A DNA stretch of 64,000 nucleotides from Streptomyces sp. 3214.6. Its GTDB lineage: Bacteria > Actinomycetota > Actinomycetes > Streptomycetales > Streptomycetaceae. The stretch spans positions 1,736,001-1,800,000 of the forward strand of contig NZ_LT670819.1 of assembly GCF_900129855.1 (NCBI RefSeq), written 5' to 3'. Every line of letters begins with the position of its first letter. The first letter of the stretch is position 1. Position numbers and translations under genes: made by a program. Positions 34,427 through 43,433 of the stretch are shown here, piece after piece. The notes under the pieces were generated by a model that was given only the letters and a program-made list of their open reading frames with translations, ran no database searches and was not told where the DNA came from.

Positions 34427-35184
34427 CCGCCTTCGACCTCACCGGACGGCTCGCCGTCGTCACCGGAGCCCGGCGAGGCATCGGACGGGCCATGGCCCGC
34501 GCGCTCGCCGGGGCCGGCGCGGACGTCATCGGCGTCAGCGCCTCCCTGGAGGAGTCCGGCAGCGCGGTGGAAAAGGATGTCGTCGCCGCAGGCCGCACAT
34601 TCGAGGCCATCCGCACCGACTTCGCGGACCCCGAGGCGGTACGGGCCCTGGGCGCGGACCTCGCCGGGCGCGAACGCCCGGTGGACGTCCTGGTCAACAA
34701 CGCGGGCACGATCCGCCGCGCCCCGGCCGCTGAACACACCGACGCCGACTGGGAGTTGGTGCTCCAGGTCAATCTCAACGCGCAGTTCGCGCTAACCCGC
34801 GCGGTCGGCGCGGCGATGGTCGCCCGCGGCCAGGGGAAGGTCATCTTCACCGCATCGCTGCTCAGCTTCCAGGGCGGCATCACCGTGCCCGGCTACACCG
34901 CCGCCAAGCACGGCATCGCGGGCCTGACCAAAGCGCTGGCCAACGAGTGGGCCCCGCACGGTGTGAACGTCAACGCCATCGCCCCCGGCTACATCGCCAC
35001 CGACAACACCCAGGCCCTCCAGGACGACCCGGTGCGCAGCAAGGCGATCCTGGACCGCATCCCGGCCGCGCGCTGGGGCAGCGCCGACGACCTCGCGGGC
35101 GCCACCATGTTCCTGGCCTCCGACGCGGCCGCCTACGTCCACGGCGTAGTCCTGCCCGTCGACGGCGGATGGCTCGGCCGATGA
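34423..35184 (+). CDS. KduD-like short-chain dehydrogenase (2-keto-3-deoxygluconate 5-dehydrogenase type)
   Basis: 253 residues, ATGA overlap with the upstream gene. SDR motifs: TGARRGIGRAMA near residue 12, NNAG near 90, catalytic Ser in TASLLS, YTAAK near 160. The C-terminus YVHGVVLPVDGGWLGR and RIPAARWGSADDLAG are very KduD-like. KduD interconverts 2-keto-3-deoxygluconate and its 2,5-diketo form with NAD(H). Placed directly before KDPG aldolase and KDG kinase, it likely supplies 2-keto-3-deoxygluconate. The alternative is the 2-keto-3-deoxy-L-fuconate dehydrogenase of the oxidative fucose pathway, also an SDR. Confidence 0.83.
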   Translation: MTAFDLTGRLAVVTGARRGIGRAMARALAGAGADVIGVSASLEESGSAVEKDVVAAGRTFEAIRTDFADPEAVRALGADLAGRERPVDVLVNNAGTIRRAPAAEHTDADWELVLQVNLNAQFALTRAVGAAMVARGQGKVIFTASLLSFQGGITVPGYTAAKHGIAGLTKALANEWAPHGVNVNAIAPGYIATDNTQALQDDPVRSKAILDRIPAARWGSADDLAGATMFLASDAAAYVHGVVLPVDGGWLGR

Positions 35185-35813
35185 GTGACGTAGACCTGGC
35201 CTGCGTGCTGGACGGCGCCCGTGTCATGCCGGTGCTGACTGTGCGCGACGCCGCCACGGCCGGCCCGTTGGCCGACGCGCTCGCCGCGGGCGGCGCCCGG
35301 TGCGCAGAGGTCACCTTCCGCACCCCCGACGCCGAACAGGTCCTCAAGACCATGGCCTCCCGCGGAAGACTGGCCGTCGGCGCCGGCACGGTCCTCACGC
35401 CCGAGCAGGCCGAGCGGGCCGTGGCGGCCGGGGCCCGCTTCGTGGTTTCGCCCGGCTTCGACGAGGAGGTTGTCGCGAAGTGCGGTGAGCTGGGGGTCCC
35501 GGTCGTGCCGGGCATCGCCACCGCCACCGAGCTGATGTGCGCCCTGAAGGCAGGCCTCGACACCGTCAAGCTCTTCCCGGCCGAGCCGCTCGGCGGCGTC
35601 CCGATGCTGCGCGCGCTCGCAGCGCCCTTCCCCCAGGTACGGTTCGTGCCGACGGGCGGCATCGACGCCCGTCGTCTGCCCGCCTATCTCACCGACCCGG
35701 CGGTCCTCGCCGTCGGCGGCAGCTGGATGGGCACCGTTGCCCATCTGGAGCGGGGCGAGTACGGGGAGATCCGCCGGCTGACCGCCGAGGCCGTGCACGG
35801 GAGCGCGACGTGA
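35181..35813 (+). CDS. eda: KDPG/KHG-family aldolase
   Basis: 210 residues, ATGA overlap with the SDR. Class I aldolase motifs are clear: E43 in EVTFRTPDA (proton shuttle), AGTVLTPEQ with the phosphate/carboxylate-binding residues, SPGFD, and the Schiff-base lysine K130 in DTVKLFPAE, then TGGID. It cleaves 2-keto-3-deoxy-6-phosphogluconate to pyruvate and glyceraldehyde 3-phosphate. A non-phosphorylated substrate such as 2-keto-3-deoxy-L-fuconate cannot be excluded. It is translationally coupled to the kinase. Confidence 0.92.
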   Translation: MSDVDLACVLDGARVMPVLTVRDAATAGPLADALAAGGARCAEVTFRTPDAEQVLKTMASRGRLAVGAGTVLTPEQAERAVAAGARFVVSPGFDEEVVAKCGELGVPVVPGIATATELMCALKAGLDTVKLFPAEPLGGVPMLRALAAPFPQVRFVPTGGIDARRLPAYLTDPAVLAVGGSWMGTVAHLERGEYGEIRRLTAEAVHGSAT

Positions 35814-36904
35814 CCGACGTGGTGGCACTCGGTGAGGTGATGCTCCGCTTCGATCCGGGCGAGGGCAGGATCCGCACCGCCCGCACTCTCCAGGTCTGGG
35901 AAGGCGGCGGGGAGTACAACGTCGTGCGCGGACTGCGCCGCTGCTTCGGCCTGCGCACCGCCGTCGTCACCGCCCTCGCCGACAACGAGGTCGGCCGGCT
36001 GGTCGAGGACCTGATCCTGCAGGGCGGCGTCGACACGTCACTGATCCGCTGGGTGCCCGCGGACGGCATCGGCCGCGGGGTGCGCATCGGACTGAACTTC
36101 GTCGAGCGGGGCTTTGGCATCCGGGGCGCACTGGGCGTCAGCGACCGCGCGCACACGGCCGTCTCTCAGCTGCGCAAGGGGGACATCGACTGGGACGCCA
36201 TCTTCTCGGCCGGAGTGCGGTGGTTCCACACCGGCGGCATCTTCGCCGGCCTGTCCGACACCACCGTGGACGTCGCCGACGAAGCCATGGCGTCCGCCCG
36301 CCGCCACGGCGTCACCGTCTCCTACGACCCCAACTACCGCCCCAGCCTCTGGGCCGGCCGCGGCGGCGCCGACCGGGCCCGCGAGGTCGACGTACAGCTC
36401 ACCCGCCACGCCGATGTCGTCGTGGGCGCCTTGGGCCTGGCCGGGCCGTACCCGGGTGCGGTACGCATCGGGGCGGACGAGGTGCAAGACGCCCTCGTCG
36501 AAGTGGCCGGGCTCCTGCCTCAGGCCGAGGTCCTCGCTACAACGCTGCGTCACGTGCCCTCCGCCGGGGTCAACGACTGGTCCTCCGCGGCCTGGTCGGC
36601 CCGTACCGGATTCGTCCGTGGCCCGCAGATGTCCGGCTTGCACGTCCTCGACCGCATCGGCTCGGGTGACGGCTTCGCAGCCGGCCTGATCTACGGACTG
36701 CTGACCGCCTGCGGGGAAGAGGACGGACCGGCGGCCGCTGCCACACCCTTGGCGCACCTCGACGTCGCCGCGCTGAGCCGCGCCCTCGCCTACGGGACCG
36801 CGCACGGGGCCCTCACCATGACCACCCCCGGCGACGTGTCCATGGCCTCGCTCGCCGAGGTGGAGGCGCTGATGGCAGGCGGCTCGGCCGCCGTCAGAAG
36901 GTGA
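35810..36904 (+). CDS. kdgK: 2-keto-3-deoxygluconate kinase (PfkB family)
   Basis: 364 residues from GTG at 35810 (GTGA overlap). PfkB signatures: GEVMLRFDP at the start, GGGEYNVVRGLRR near 32-44 for sugar binding, YDPNYRPSLW in the middle as in KDG kinases, and the C-terminal DRIGSGDGFAAGLIYG with the catalytic Asp of GSGDGF. It phosphorylates 2-keto-3-deoxygluconate at O6, making the substrate of the aldolase encoded just upstream. Confidence 0.9.
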   Translation: MTDVVALGEVMLRFDPGEGRIRTARTLQVWEGGGEYNVVRGLRRCFGLRTAVVTALADNEVGRLVEDLILQGGVDTSLIRWVPADGIGRGVRIGLNFVERGFGIRGALGVSDRAHTAVSQLRKGDIDWDAIFSAGVRWFHTGGIFAGLSDTTVDVADEAMASARRHGVTVSYDPNYRPSLWAGRGGADRAREVDVQLTRHADVVVGALGLAGPYPGAVRIGADEVQDALVEVAGLLPQAEVLATTLRHVPSAGVNDWSSAAWSARTGFVRGPQMSGLHVLDRIGSGDGFAAGLIYGLLTACGEEDGPAAAATPLAHLDVAALSRALAYGTAHGALTMTTPGDVSMASLAEVEALMAGGSAAVRR

Positions 36905-36950
36905 CAGGCCCGTGGGCGCTCACACCGTCCGCGTCATCCAAGGAGAACAG

Positions 36951-37964
36951 TTGACACACAGGAGCATGGGGCGCCGGAAGATCGGGAGCACCCCTGTCGA
37001 GCTCACCGAGCTCGGCTTCGGGGCCTCCGTCATCGGCAACCTCTACAAGGCCACCCCGGCGCAGGACGCGCAGGCCGCGATCGAGGCGGCGTGGGACGCG
37101 GGCATCCGCTACTTCGACACCGCACCGCACTACGGCCTCGGCCTCTCCGAGCGGCGCCTGGGCGCCGCACTGCGGGACCGGTCGCGTGACACCTACGTCA
37201 TCTCCTCCAAGGTCGGCCGTCTGCTCGTCCCCAACGAGCACCCGCGTGGCACCGACGACGAGGGCTTCGTCGTACGCGATGACCTGCGCCGACAGTGGGA
37301 CTTCAGCCGGGACGGGGTCCTGCGGTCCATCGAGGACACGCTGGAACGAACGGGACTGGAACGCCTGGACGTCGTCTACCTGCACGATCCCGACGCCCAC
37401 TGGCGGCAGGCCGCCGAGAAGGCCATGCCGGCTCTGGCGGAACTGCGCGACCAGGGGGTGATCGGCGCGATCGGCGCCGGCATGAACCAGTCGGCCATGC
37501 TCGCCCGCTTCCTGCGCGAGACCGCTGCCGACGTGGTCATGCTGGCCGGTCGCTACACCCTCCTCGACCAGTCGGCACTGGACGACGTCCTTCCCGCCGC
37601 ACACGAACTCGGCAAGAGCGTGGTGGCCGTCGGCGTGTTCAACTCGGGACTGCTTTCCCGCGACCGGCCCGCCGAGGGCATGAAGTACGACTACCAAGAG
37701 GCTCCTTCGGCCCTGGTGACCCGCGCCAGGGCGATCGCCGAGGTCTGCGCGAGGCACGGTACGACATTGCCCGCGGCAGCGGTCGCGTTCCCGTACAGCC
37801 ATCCCAGCGTCATCAACGTCACCCTCGGCATGCGCACCGCGCAGCAGGTCGCACGGAACGTGGAACTCCACCGTCAGCACATCCCCGAAGGTCTCTGGGA
37901 CGATCTCCGCGACCGGGGGCTGATCAGGTCGGACGTGCCCCGGGCGAACGAGTCCGGGCGGTGA
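36951..37964 (+). CDS. aldo/keto reductase, L-fucose / D-threo-aldose 1-dehydrogenase type
   Basis: 337 residues from a TTG at 36951, chosen because AAGGAG ends 5 bp before it. The ATG at 36966 has no properly spaced site, and a GTG at 36912 is less likely. The AKR tetrad is visible: Asp and Tyr in YFDTAPHYGLGLSE, Lys in VISSKVGR, His in VVYLHDPD. The KVGRLL...DFSRDGV arrangement is that of L-fucose (D-threo-aldose) 1-dehydrogenases and L-galactose dehydrogenase. It would oxidise L-fucose to its 1,5-lactone, the substrate of the lactonase at 32318. IS sequence begins at or just before its stop, so the last residues may have been replaced. Confidence 0.87.
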   Translation: MTHRSMGRRKIGSTPVELTELGFGASVIGNLYKATPAQDAQAAIEAAWDAGIRYFDTAPHYGLGLSERRLGAALRDRSRDTYVISSKVGRLLVPNEHPRGTDDEGFVVRDDLRRQWDFSRDGVLRSIEDTLERTGLERLDVVYLHDPDAHWRQAAEKAMPALAELRDQGVIGAIGAGMNQSAMLARFLRETAADVVMLAGRYTLLDQSALDDVLPAAHELGKSVVAVGVFNSGLLSRDRPAEGMKYDYQEAPSALVTRARAIAEVCARHGTTLPAAAVAFPYSHPSVINVTLGMRTAQQVARNVELHRQHIPEGLWDDLRDRGLIRSDVPRANESGR

Positions 37965-38478
37965 TCGACGGCTCGCACGTCAGGGCGCTTAAAGGCGGCC
38001 CAAAACAGGACCGAGCCCGGTCGACCGTGCCCGAACAGGCTCCAAGCACGATCTGATCACCGACGGGCACGGCATCCCGCTGGCGGTATCGCTGGCCGGC
38101 GGAAACCGCAACGACGTCACCCAGCTCATCCCCCTGCTCCAGGCCGTCCCGCCCGTACGCGGCCGGCGCGGACGGCCCCGACAACGACCGGTCGCGCTCT
38201 ACGCCGACCGCGGCTACGACCACGACAAGTACCGCAAGCAGGCGCGGGCCCTGGGGGGGGACCCCGGTCATCGCGCGGCGCGGAGTCGAGCACGGTTCCG
38301 GACTGGGCGTGCACCGCTGGGTGGTCGAGCAGAGTTTTGCACTGCTGCACTGGTTCCGCAGACTGCGCATCCGCTGGGAGATCCGCGACGACATCCACGA
38401 AGCCTTCCTCAGCCTGGCCTGCAGCATCATCTGCTGGCGCCGACTGGTCAACCTGTCACTCTGTTAGGAGTTCTCAGG
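37965..38478 (+). pseudogene. IS5-family transposase fragment, copy A
   Basis: The plus strand reads VIDGSHVRALKGGPK, then in another frame SKHDLITDGHGIPLAVSLAG and GNRNDVTQLIPLLQAVPPV, ADRGYDHDKYRKQ, and finally WVVEQSFALLHWFRRLRI and SLACSIICWRRLVNLSLC in a further frame. These are the DDE core and the HRWVVEQ end of an IS5-family transposase. Compared with copy B at 49476-49855, it lacks an A near 38000 and has one extra base in a G-run at 38250-38260. The first half of the gene is missing. It ends with TTAGGAGTTCTCAGG, the shared IS end. Confidence 0.8.
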
Positions 38479-38480
38479 CA

Positions 38481-38666
38481 GGGCTGCGAGCGTTCGACGT
38501 GCCCAACGAACCATTCGTCGACGCAGCCCGGGCGCTCATCAGCGGCGAGCGGTTTCCGCCCCTCATCCTCGTCGGCGAAAGGCAGGACAACCTGGTCTGC
38601 CTTGAGGGCCATCTGCGTCTGACCGCCTACGCCCTCGTCGGCTTCCCGACCGGCATCGCGTCAGCG
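38481..38666 (+). pseudogene. head fragment of a split conserved protein (ParB-like/DGQHR-style)
   Basis: The frame reads GLRAFDVPNEPFVDAARAL, ISGERFPPLILVGER and DNLVCLEGHLRLTAYALVGF. It lacks a start because IS5 copy A abuts it. The LEGHLRLTAYAL helix and ILVGER resemble ParB/sulfiredoxin-like proteins that end in a CLIGTSPTMGRWAQ-type tail. Exactly such a tail is found 7.4 kb away at 46051-46102, beyond the other end of the inverted-repeat-bounded segment. It thus seems to be one gene cut by an insertion. Confidence 0.55.
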
Positions 38667-38764
38667 GTGTGCATCGTGAAGCCTCAGGTCAAGTGTCTGG
38701 TGTGCGCGGGGTTCGGGGTGCTCGGGCTGGTCGTGGGCGGATGACTACGGCGAAGATCATCGGT
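38667..38764 (+). repeat. left inverted-repeat arm of the 7.4-kb segment
   Basis: Starts with GTGTGCATCGTGAA, whose exact complement stands at 46037-46050. Inside, CTGGTGTGCGCGGGG, GGTGCTCGGGCTGGT and GAAGATC match the complement of 45951-46024 in the same order with small differences. The arms are roughly 100 bp. Confidence 0.75.
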
Positions 38765-39087
38765 CACCGGGAGACTTCGCCGCGCGGTGGTGGAGTCGAC
38801 GCTGACCAGGGACAGATCGATCTCGCCCCGCTTCGCGGCTTCCGCGATCAGGCCCTCCAGCAGGGCCTCGAAGACACCGGCGTCACGCCACTGTCGGAAG
38901 CGGTGGTGGACGGTCGCCAGGTACCGGACTCCTGCGGCATCTCCCGCCACTGGCCGCCAGTCTTGAACCGCCAGATCACCCCCTCGAACTGCTGCCGCAG
39001 CCGCTCGGGATACGGGCCGTACTCACCGATCGGCAGGTACGGCTCGATGAACTCCCATTCCTCGTCCGTCAGTTGCACGCGTGTCAC
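38765..39087 (-). pseudogene. second IS5-type transposase, N-terminal half, frameshifted
   Basis: On the minus strand ATG at 39085-39087 begins MTRVQLTDEEWEFIEPYLPI and continues LRQQFEGVIWRFKTGGQWRE. After a frame change it continues STVHH-like TVHHRFRQWRDAGVFEALLE, then GEIDLSLVSVDSTTA with the first catalytic Asp. Homology stops at the inverted-repeat arm. It is a truncated, frameshifted IS5-family transposase unrelated in detail to copies A and B. Confidence 0.75.
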
Positions 39088-39222
39088 ACAGGAAGGTCTA
39101 CCGCTCCAGGCCCCGCCACGACGGCGAATCCCGCAGATAGATCACGACTCAATACGCGCCCTAGGCCGCCCGGCAAAGCACGACCGGCGCGTTTTGCGCA
39201 TGGCGAGAGCGCGGCCGACCGC

Positions 39223-40155
39223 TCAGCCAGCACTCGGCGGCAGCTGTGCAGGGCTGACCAACTCCCCCAGAACATCAGCCATGAACTGCACCAGCCACCG
39301 CTGGGACGGACTGCGTGATGCCTCGTGCCCGGCGTAGAGCGCCACTTCGATCGGTTCCGTGTCGAACGGGAGCCTCACGAGGCGCAGGCGGTGGGAGGCG
39401 GTGAACACCTCGCCGACGTATTCGGGGACGATCGCGATGAGGTCGGTGTGTTCCAGCAGGTAGGGCAGCACCGTGAAGCGCGTGGCGTCGACGGCGACGC
39501 GCTCCAGGAGGCCGTGCGTGGCGAGGAGCAAGCGGGGCACGTCGTGGCCGTGGGGGCCGTACACCGTCGCGTGGTGTTCGGCCGCGAGGTCCGCCAGCGT
39601 GACGGAGGCGCCGCGGATGCGGGGGTGGTCGGCGGCGACCATACCGACGTAGCGCTCGTGGAAGAGCGGGATGCGGACGGTGCGGTGGGACGTGAGGACC
39701 GGCGTGGCGACGAAGGCGTCGAGTTCACCGCGGCGTAGCTGGCTCTCGACGGAGTCCACGTCCAACGGGCGGACAGTGAAGGACACTCCGGGAGCCCGCT
39801 CGCGGGCCGCAGCGGCCAGCCGGGGCAGCAGGGTGACCTGGCCCAGGTCGGAGAGAGCGATGGTGAAACGCCCTGACATGGCGGTCAGGTCGAAGTCGTT
39901 TTCCTGGCGGATCACGGCGTCCATGCCGGCCAGCGCACGCTGCAAGGGCTCGTAGAGGCGCTGGGCGCCGGCGGTCGGGGTCAGGCCGCGGCCGGTGCGC
40001 CGGAAGAGCTCGTCGTCGAAGTGCCGGCGCAACTTGGCCAGGCTGTAGCTCACCGTGGGCTGAGTGACGTGCAGCGTCTCCGCCGTCGCCGTGACGCTGC
40101 CGGTCTCGTAGAGCAGCACGAAGACGCGGGCGAGGTTGAGATCGAAGCTGCTCAT
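39223..40155 (-). CDS. LysR-type regulator of the benzoylformate cluster
   Basis: 310 residues from the ATG at 40153-40155. An upstream ATG would add 11 unconserved residues. The start DLNLARVFVLLYETGSVTAT, then THPTVS-like TQPTVSYSLAKLRRHFDDEL is the LysR (NodD/NahR-like) DNA-binding domain, and the sensor domain fills about 95-300. It is divergent from the benzoylformate decarboxylase gene, with 105 bp between the starts. It likely activates the decarboxylase-aldehyde dehydrogenase-transporter genes. Confidence 0.9.
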   Translation of the reverse strand: MSSFDLNLARVFVLLYETGSVTATAETLHVTQPTVSYSLAKLRRHFDDELFRRTGRGLTPTAGAQRLYEPLQRALAGMDAVIRQENDFDLTAMSGRFTIALSDLGQVTLLPRLAAAARERAPGVSFTVRPLDVDSVESQLRRGELDAFVATPVLTSHRTVRIPLFHERYVGMVAADHPRIRGASVTLADLAAEHHATVYGPHGHDVPRLLLATHGLLERVAVDATRFTVLPYLLEHTDLIAIVPEYVGEVFTASHRLRLVRLPFDTEPIEVALYAGHEASRSPSQRWLVQFMADVLGELVSPAQLPPSAG

Positions 40156-40260
40156 ATCGAACAAGTCTATATCGCAGCCAGCCAACATTTATTAGTCCGA
40201 AAGTCGTGCGGTGCCTAGCGTGGCCTGCATCACTTCGGCGTCGCCGCGAAAGGAACGTTT

Positions 40261-41841
40261 GTGCCATCCGTGCGCCGTGTCTGCCATGAGTTCCTCCAAC
40301 GGCAGGAGCTCACCACCGTCTTCGGGAATCCCGGCTCCAACGAGCTGCCCTTCCTCGCCGACCTGCCGGACGGCTTCCGGTACGTCCTGGGGCTGCACGA
40401 GGGCGCCGTGGCGGGCATGGCGGACGGCTACGCACAGGCCACGGGACGTCCGGTGCTCGTCAACCTGCATGCCGCGTCCGGCTCCGGCAACGCGATGGGC
40501 GCGCTCACCAACGCCGTGGCCTCGCGCACTCCGCTGGTCGTCGTGGCCGGCCAGCAGGTGCGGCCGGCCATCGGACCGGAGGCCAACCTCGCCAACGTCG
40601 ACGCCCCGTCGCTGATGAAGCCGCTCGTCGGCTGGGCCGCCGAACCGGCCTGCGCCCAGGACGTGCCCCGGGCCCTCGCCCAGGCCGTCTTCGAGGCGCG
40701 GTTGCAGCGCCGGCCCACCTACCTCTCCGTCCCCTATGACGACTGGGCGGTGGACGCGGGCGAGAACGCGTCAGCCGTGCTGGACCGGCAGGTGCACCGC
40801 GCCGGAGTGCCCGGCGCGGAGCAGGGACGCCGGCTGACCGATGCGGTGACCGCCGCGCGCAGGCCCGCGCTGGTGCTGGGCGGTGACATCGACTCCGACG
40901 GTCTCTTCGACGACGCGGTGCGGCTCGCGGAGCGGCTCGGCGCTCCGGTGTGGGCGGCACCGTCGCTGTTCCGGCTGCCCTTCCCCAACCGCCACCCGCA
41001 GTTCCGCGGGGTGCTGCCGGCGGGGATCGAACCAGTCTCCCAGGCTTTCGAGGGTCATGACCTCGTGCTGGTGCTCGGGGCACCGGTCTTCCGTTATCAC
41101 GAGTACCTGCCCGGCCGGTATCTGCCCGAGGGCACCCGGTTGATCCAGGTCACCGAGGACGCCTCCGCCGCCGCCCGCGCGCCGATGGGCGAGGCTCTGG
41201 TCGCCGACCCGGCCGCCGTCATCGACCTGCTGCTCAAGGAGCTCGACGCGGCGACGGAGCCGACGGGCGACTACCGGCCCACCCCCACGCCGGCCACCGG
41301 GCAGGGGACGCGGCTGCATCCCGAGGAGGTCTTCGCCTCCCTCCGGGACGAACTGCCCGACGACACGGCGTACGTGGTGGAGTCGACCTCGACGACCTCC
41401 TCGTGGTGGCGCCAGATGGACCTGCGGCGGCCCGGCTCCTACTACTTCCCGGCAGCGGGCGGACTCGGCTTCGGCCTGCCCGGCGCCGTCGGGGTCGCCA
41501 TGGCCCAGCCCGACCGGCCGGTCGTCGGCGTGATCGGGGACGGCTCGGCCAACTACGGCATCACCGCCCTGTGGACGGCCGCCCAGCACCGCCTGCCCGT
41601 GACCGTGGTGCTGCTGCGCAACGGAACCTACGGCGCGCTGCGCTGGTTCAGCGGCCTGCTGGGTGTCCCGGACGCACCGGGCATGGACATCCCGGGCCTG
41701 GACTTCACCCGCATCGCGGAGGGCTACGGCGTCTCCGCCCAACACGTCGAGAGCGTGGACGAACTACGGGCGGTGCTGTCCCAACGCTCGGACGGACCCC
41801 GGCTCGTCCAGGTCGACACAGCGCTCACGACACCGTCCTGA
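40261..41841 (+). CDS. mdlC: benzoylformate decarboxylase
   Basis: 526 residues from GTG at 40261 with AAAGGA about 7 bp before. Active-site residues match Pseudomonas putida benzoylformate decarboxylase almost by number: S26 (FGNPGSNE), E47 (LHEGAV), H70 (NLHAASG) and H280 (RYHEYLPG). The ThDP/Mg motif is GDGSANYGITALW near 430. It decarboxylates benzoylformate, or a ring-substituted relative, to the benzaldehyde. A benzaldehyde-dehydrogenase-like gene and a transporter follow. No mandelate dehydrogenase or racemase is in the window. Confidence 0.92.
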   Translation: MPSVRRVCHEFLQRQELTTVFGNPGSNELPFLADLPDGFRYVLGLHEGAVAGMADGYAQATGRPVLVNLHAASGSGNAMGALTNAVASRTPLVVVAGQQVRPAIGPEANLANVDAPSLMKPLVGWAAEPACAQDVPRALAQAVFEARLQRRPTYLSVPYDDWAVDAGENASAVLDRQVHRAGVPGAEQGRRLTDAVTAARRPALVLGGDIDSDGLFDDAVRLAERLGAPVWAAPSLFRLPFPNRHPQFRGVLPAGIEPVSQAFEGHDLVLVLGAPVFRYHEYLPGRYLPEGTRLIQVTEDASAAARAPMGEALVADPAAVIDLLLKELDAATEPTGDYRPTPTPATGQGTRLHPEEVFASLRDELPDDTAYVVESTSTTSSWWRQMDLRRPGSYYFPAAGGLGFGLPGAVGVAMAQPDRPVVGVIGDGSANYGITALWTAAQHRLPVTVVLLRNGTYGALRWFSGLLGVPDAPGMDIPGLDFTRIAEGYGVSAQHVESVDELRAVLSQRSDGPRLVQVDTALTTPS

Positions 41842-41856
41842 CCACGACGCCCACCC

Positions 41857-41882
41857 CACGAACACACCTCACGAACACACCT
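41857..41882 (+). repeat. two tandem 13-bp repeats
   Basis: CACGAACACACCT occurs twice in direct succession between the decarboxylase and the aldehyde dehydrogenase. It is in a spacer, so it does not change a protein. Confidence 0.8.
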
Positions 41883-41921
41883 CACAGAAGTCATCCCCCT
41901 CAGACAACGGAAGGAAGACCG

Positions 41922-43376
41922 ATGACACTCCTGGACAACGACGTCTGGAGCAAGAAATTCCTCAGCGACGGCTGGCAGGACGCCACCCGCGAGCACCAGG
42001 TCACCGAGCCGGCGACCGGCGCGCAGCTCGGCACCGCCGGCCTTGCCACACCCGAGGACGTGCGCCGCGCCGCCACCCGGGCCGCCGAGGCGCAGCGGTC
42101 CTGGGCGGCCACGCCCCCGCAGCAGCGGGCGGCCGTACTGCGCCGCGCGGGCGAGCTGTTCACCGAGCACGCCGCCGAGATCGAGGACTGGCTGATACGC
42201 GAGGCGGGCTCGGTACGGGCCAAGGCGGCGTTCGAGGTGCAGCTTGCGATCGGCGAGTCATTCGAGTGCGCGGCACTGCCCACGCACCCTCAGGGAGACG
42301 TACTGACGTCCGAGGAGGTTCGCTGGTCGTTGGCCCGGCGCCGCCCCGCCGGCGTCGTGAGCGTGATCGCGCCGTTCAACTTCCCGCTCGCCCTCGGCCT
42401 GCGTTCGGTGGCACCCGCGCTGGCGCTCGGCAACGCGGTCCTGCTGAAGCCCGATCCGCGTACGGCGGTGAGCGGTGGCGTGGTCATCGCCCGGATCTTC
42501 GAGGAGGCCGGGCTGCCCTCCGGACTGCTGCACCTGCTGCCGGGCGACAGCGCGGTCGGCCAGGCGGTCGTCGAAGCACCCGAGGTACGGGTCATCTCCT
42601 TCACCGGCTCCACTCCGGTCGGCCGTGCGATCGGTGAGCAGGCAGGCCGTCTGCTCAAGCGCGCCCACCTCGAACTCGGCGGGAACAACGCGCTGGTGGT
42701 GCTGCCGGGCGCGGACGTGCAGAAGGCGGCCTCCGCCGGTGCGTTCGGCTCGTATCTGCATCAGGGGCAGATCTGCATGACCACCGGTCGCCACATCGTG
42801 CACGAGTCGCTGCTCGACGAGTACAGCGCCGCGCTGGCCTCGAAGGCCCGGGCGCTGCCCGTCGGGGACCCCGCCCGCGAGGATGTGGCGCTCGGCCCGA
42901 TCATCGACCGGCGGCAGTTGGAGCGGGTGCACCGCATCGTCACCGACAGCGTCGCTGCGGGCGCGACGCTGGCCGCGGGCGGCGAGATCGACGGCGCCGG
43001 CTACCCGGCCACCGTCCTGACCGGCCTCACCACCGACATGCGGGCATGGCGCGAGGAGATCTTCGGCCCCGTCGCACCCGTCATCGGCTTCACCACGCTC
43101 GAGGAAGCCGCCCGGATCGTCAACGACTGCGAGTACGGCCTGTCCGTCGGCATCCTCGGCGACGTCGGTACGGCGATGAAGCTCGCCGACCAGATCGACT
43201 CCGGCAAGATCCACATCAACGAGCAGACCGTCAACGACGAGCCCAACGCCCCGTTCGGCGGAGTCAAGGCATCCGGCACCGGGTCCCGCTTCGGTGGAGC
43301 CGCCGCCAACGTCGAGGCCTTCACCGAGGCCCAGTGGGTCACCGTCCGCCCGGACATCGCCGACTACCCGTTCTGA
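41922..43376 (+). CDS. benzaldehyde dehydrogenase-like NAD(P)+ aldehyde dehydrogenase
   Basis: 484 residues, start supported by GGAAGGAAG about 5 bp upstream. Catalytic residues are E251 (LELGGNN) and C285 (GQICMTTGR). The cofactor-binding FTGSTPVGRAIG segment is near 227. GQICMTTGR is typical of the benzaldehyde/vanillin dehydrogenase branch. It oxidises the aldehyde made by the upstream decarboxylase to the benzoate. It lies 80 bp downstream of the decarboxylase. Confidence 0.9.
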   Translation: MTLLDNDVWSKKFLSDGWQDATREHQVTEPATGAQLGTAGLATPEDVRRAATRAAEAQRSWAATPPQQRAAVLRRAGELFTEHAAEIEDWLIREAGSVRAKAAFEVQLAIGESFECAALPTHPQGDVLTSEEVRWSLARRRPAGVVSVIAPFNFPLALGLRSVAPALALGNAVLLKPDPRTAVSGGVVIARIFEEAGLPSGLLHLLPGDSAVGQAVVEAPEVRVISFTGSTPVGRAIGEQAGRLLKRAHLELGGNNALVVLPGADVQKAASAGAFGSYLHQGQICMTTGRHIVHESLLDEYSAALASKARALPVGDPAREDVALGPIIDRRQLERVHRIVTDSVAAGATLAAGGEIDGAGYPATVLTGLTTDMRAWREEIFGPVAPVIGFTTLEEAARIVNDCEYGLSVGILGDVGTAMKLADQIDSGKIHINEQTVNDEPNAPFGGVKASGTGSRFGGAAANVEAFTEAQWVTVRPDIADYPF

Positions 43377-43433
43377 TCCCGGCTCCCCCGTCCCCATCCC
43401 GTCCCCCGTAGCCGCTACAAAGGGAACCCAGCC

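Noticed and set aside
21027..38000. Pectin degradation locus (KduI/KduD type)
   Set aside because: KduD-, kinase- and aldolase-like genes fit, but no KduI, pectate lyase or uronate isomerase is seen. The mutarotase, lactonase and AKR favour an aldose oxidation route. Kept as an alternative only.
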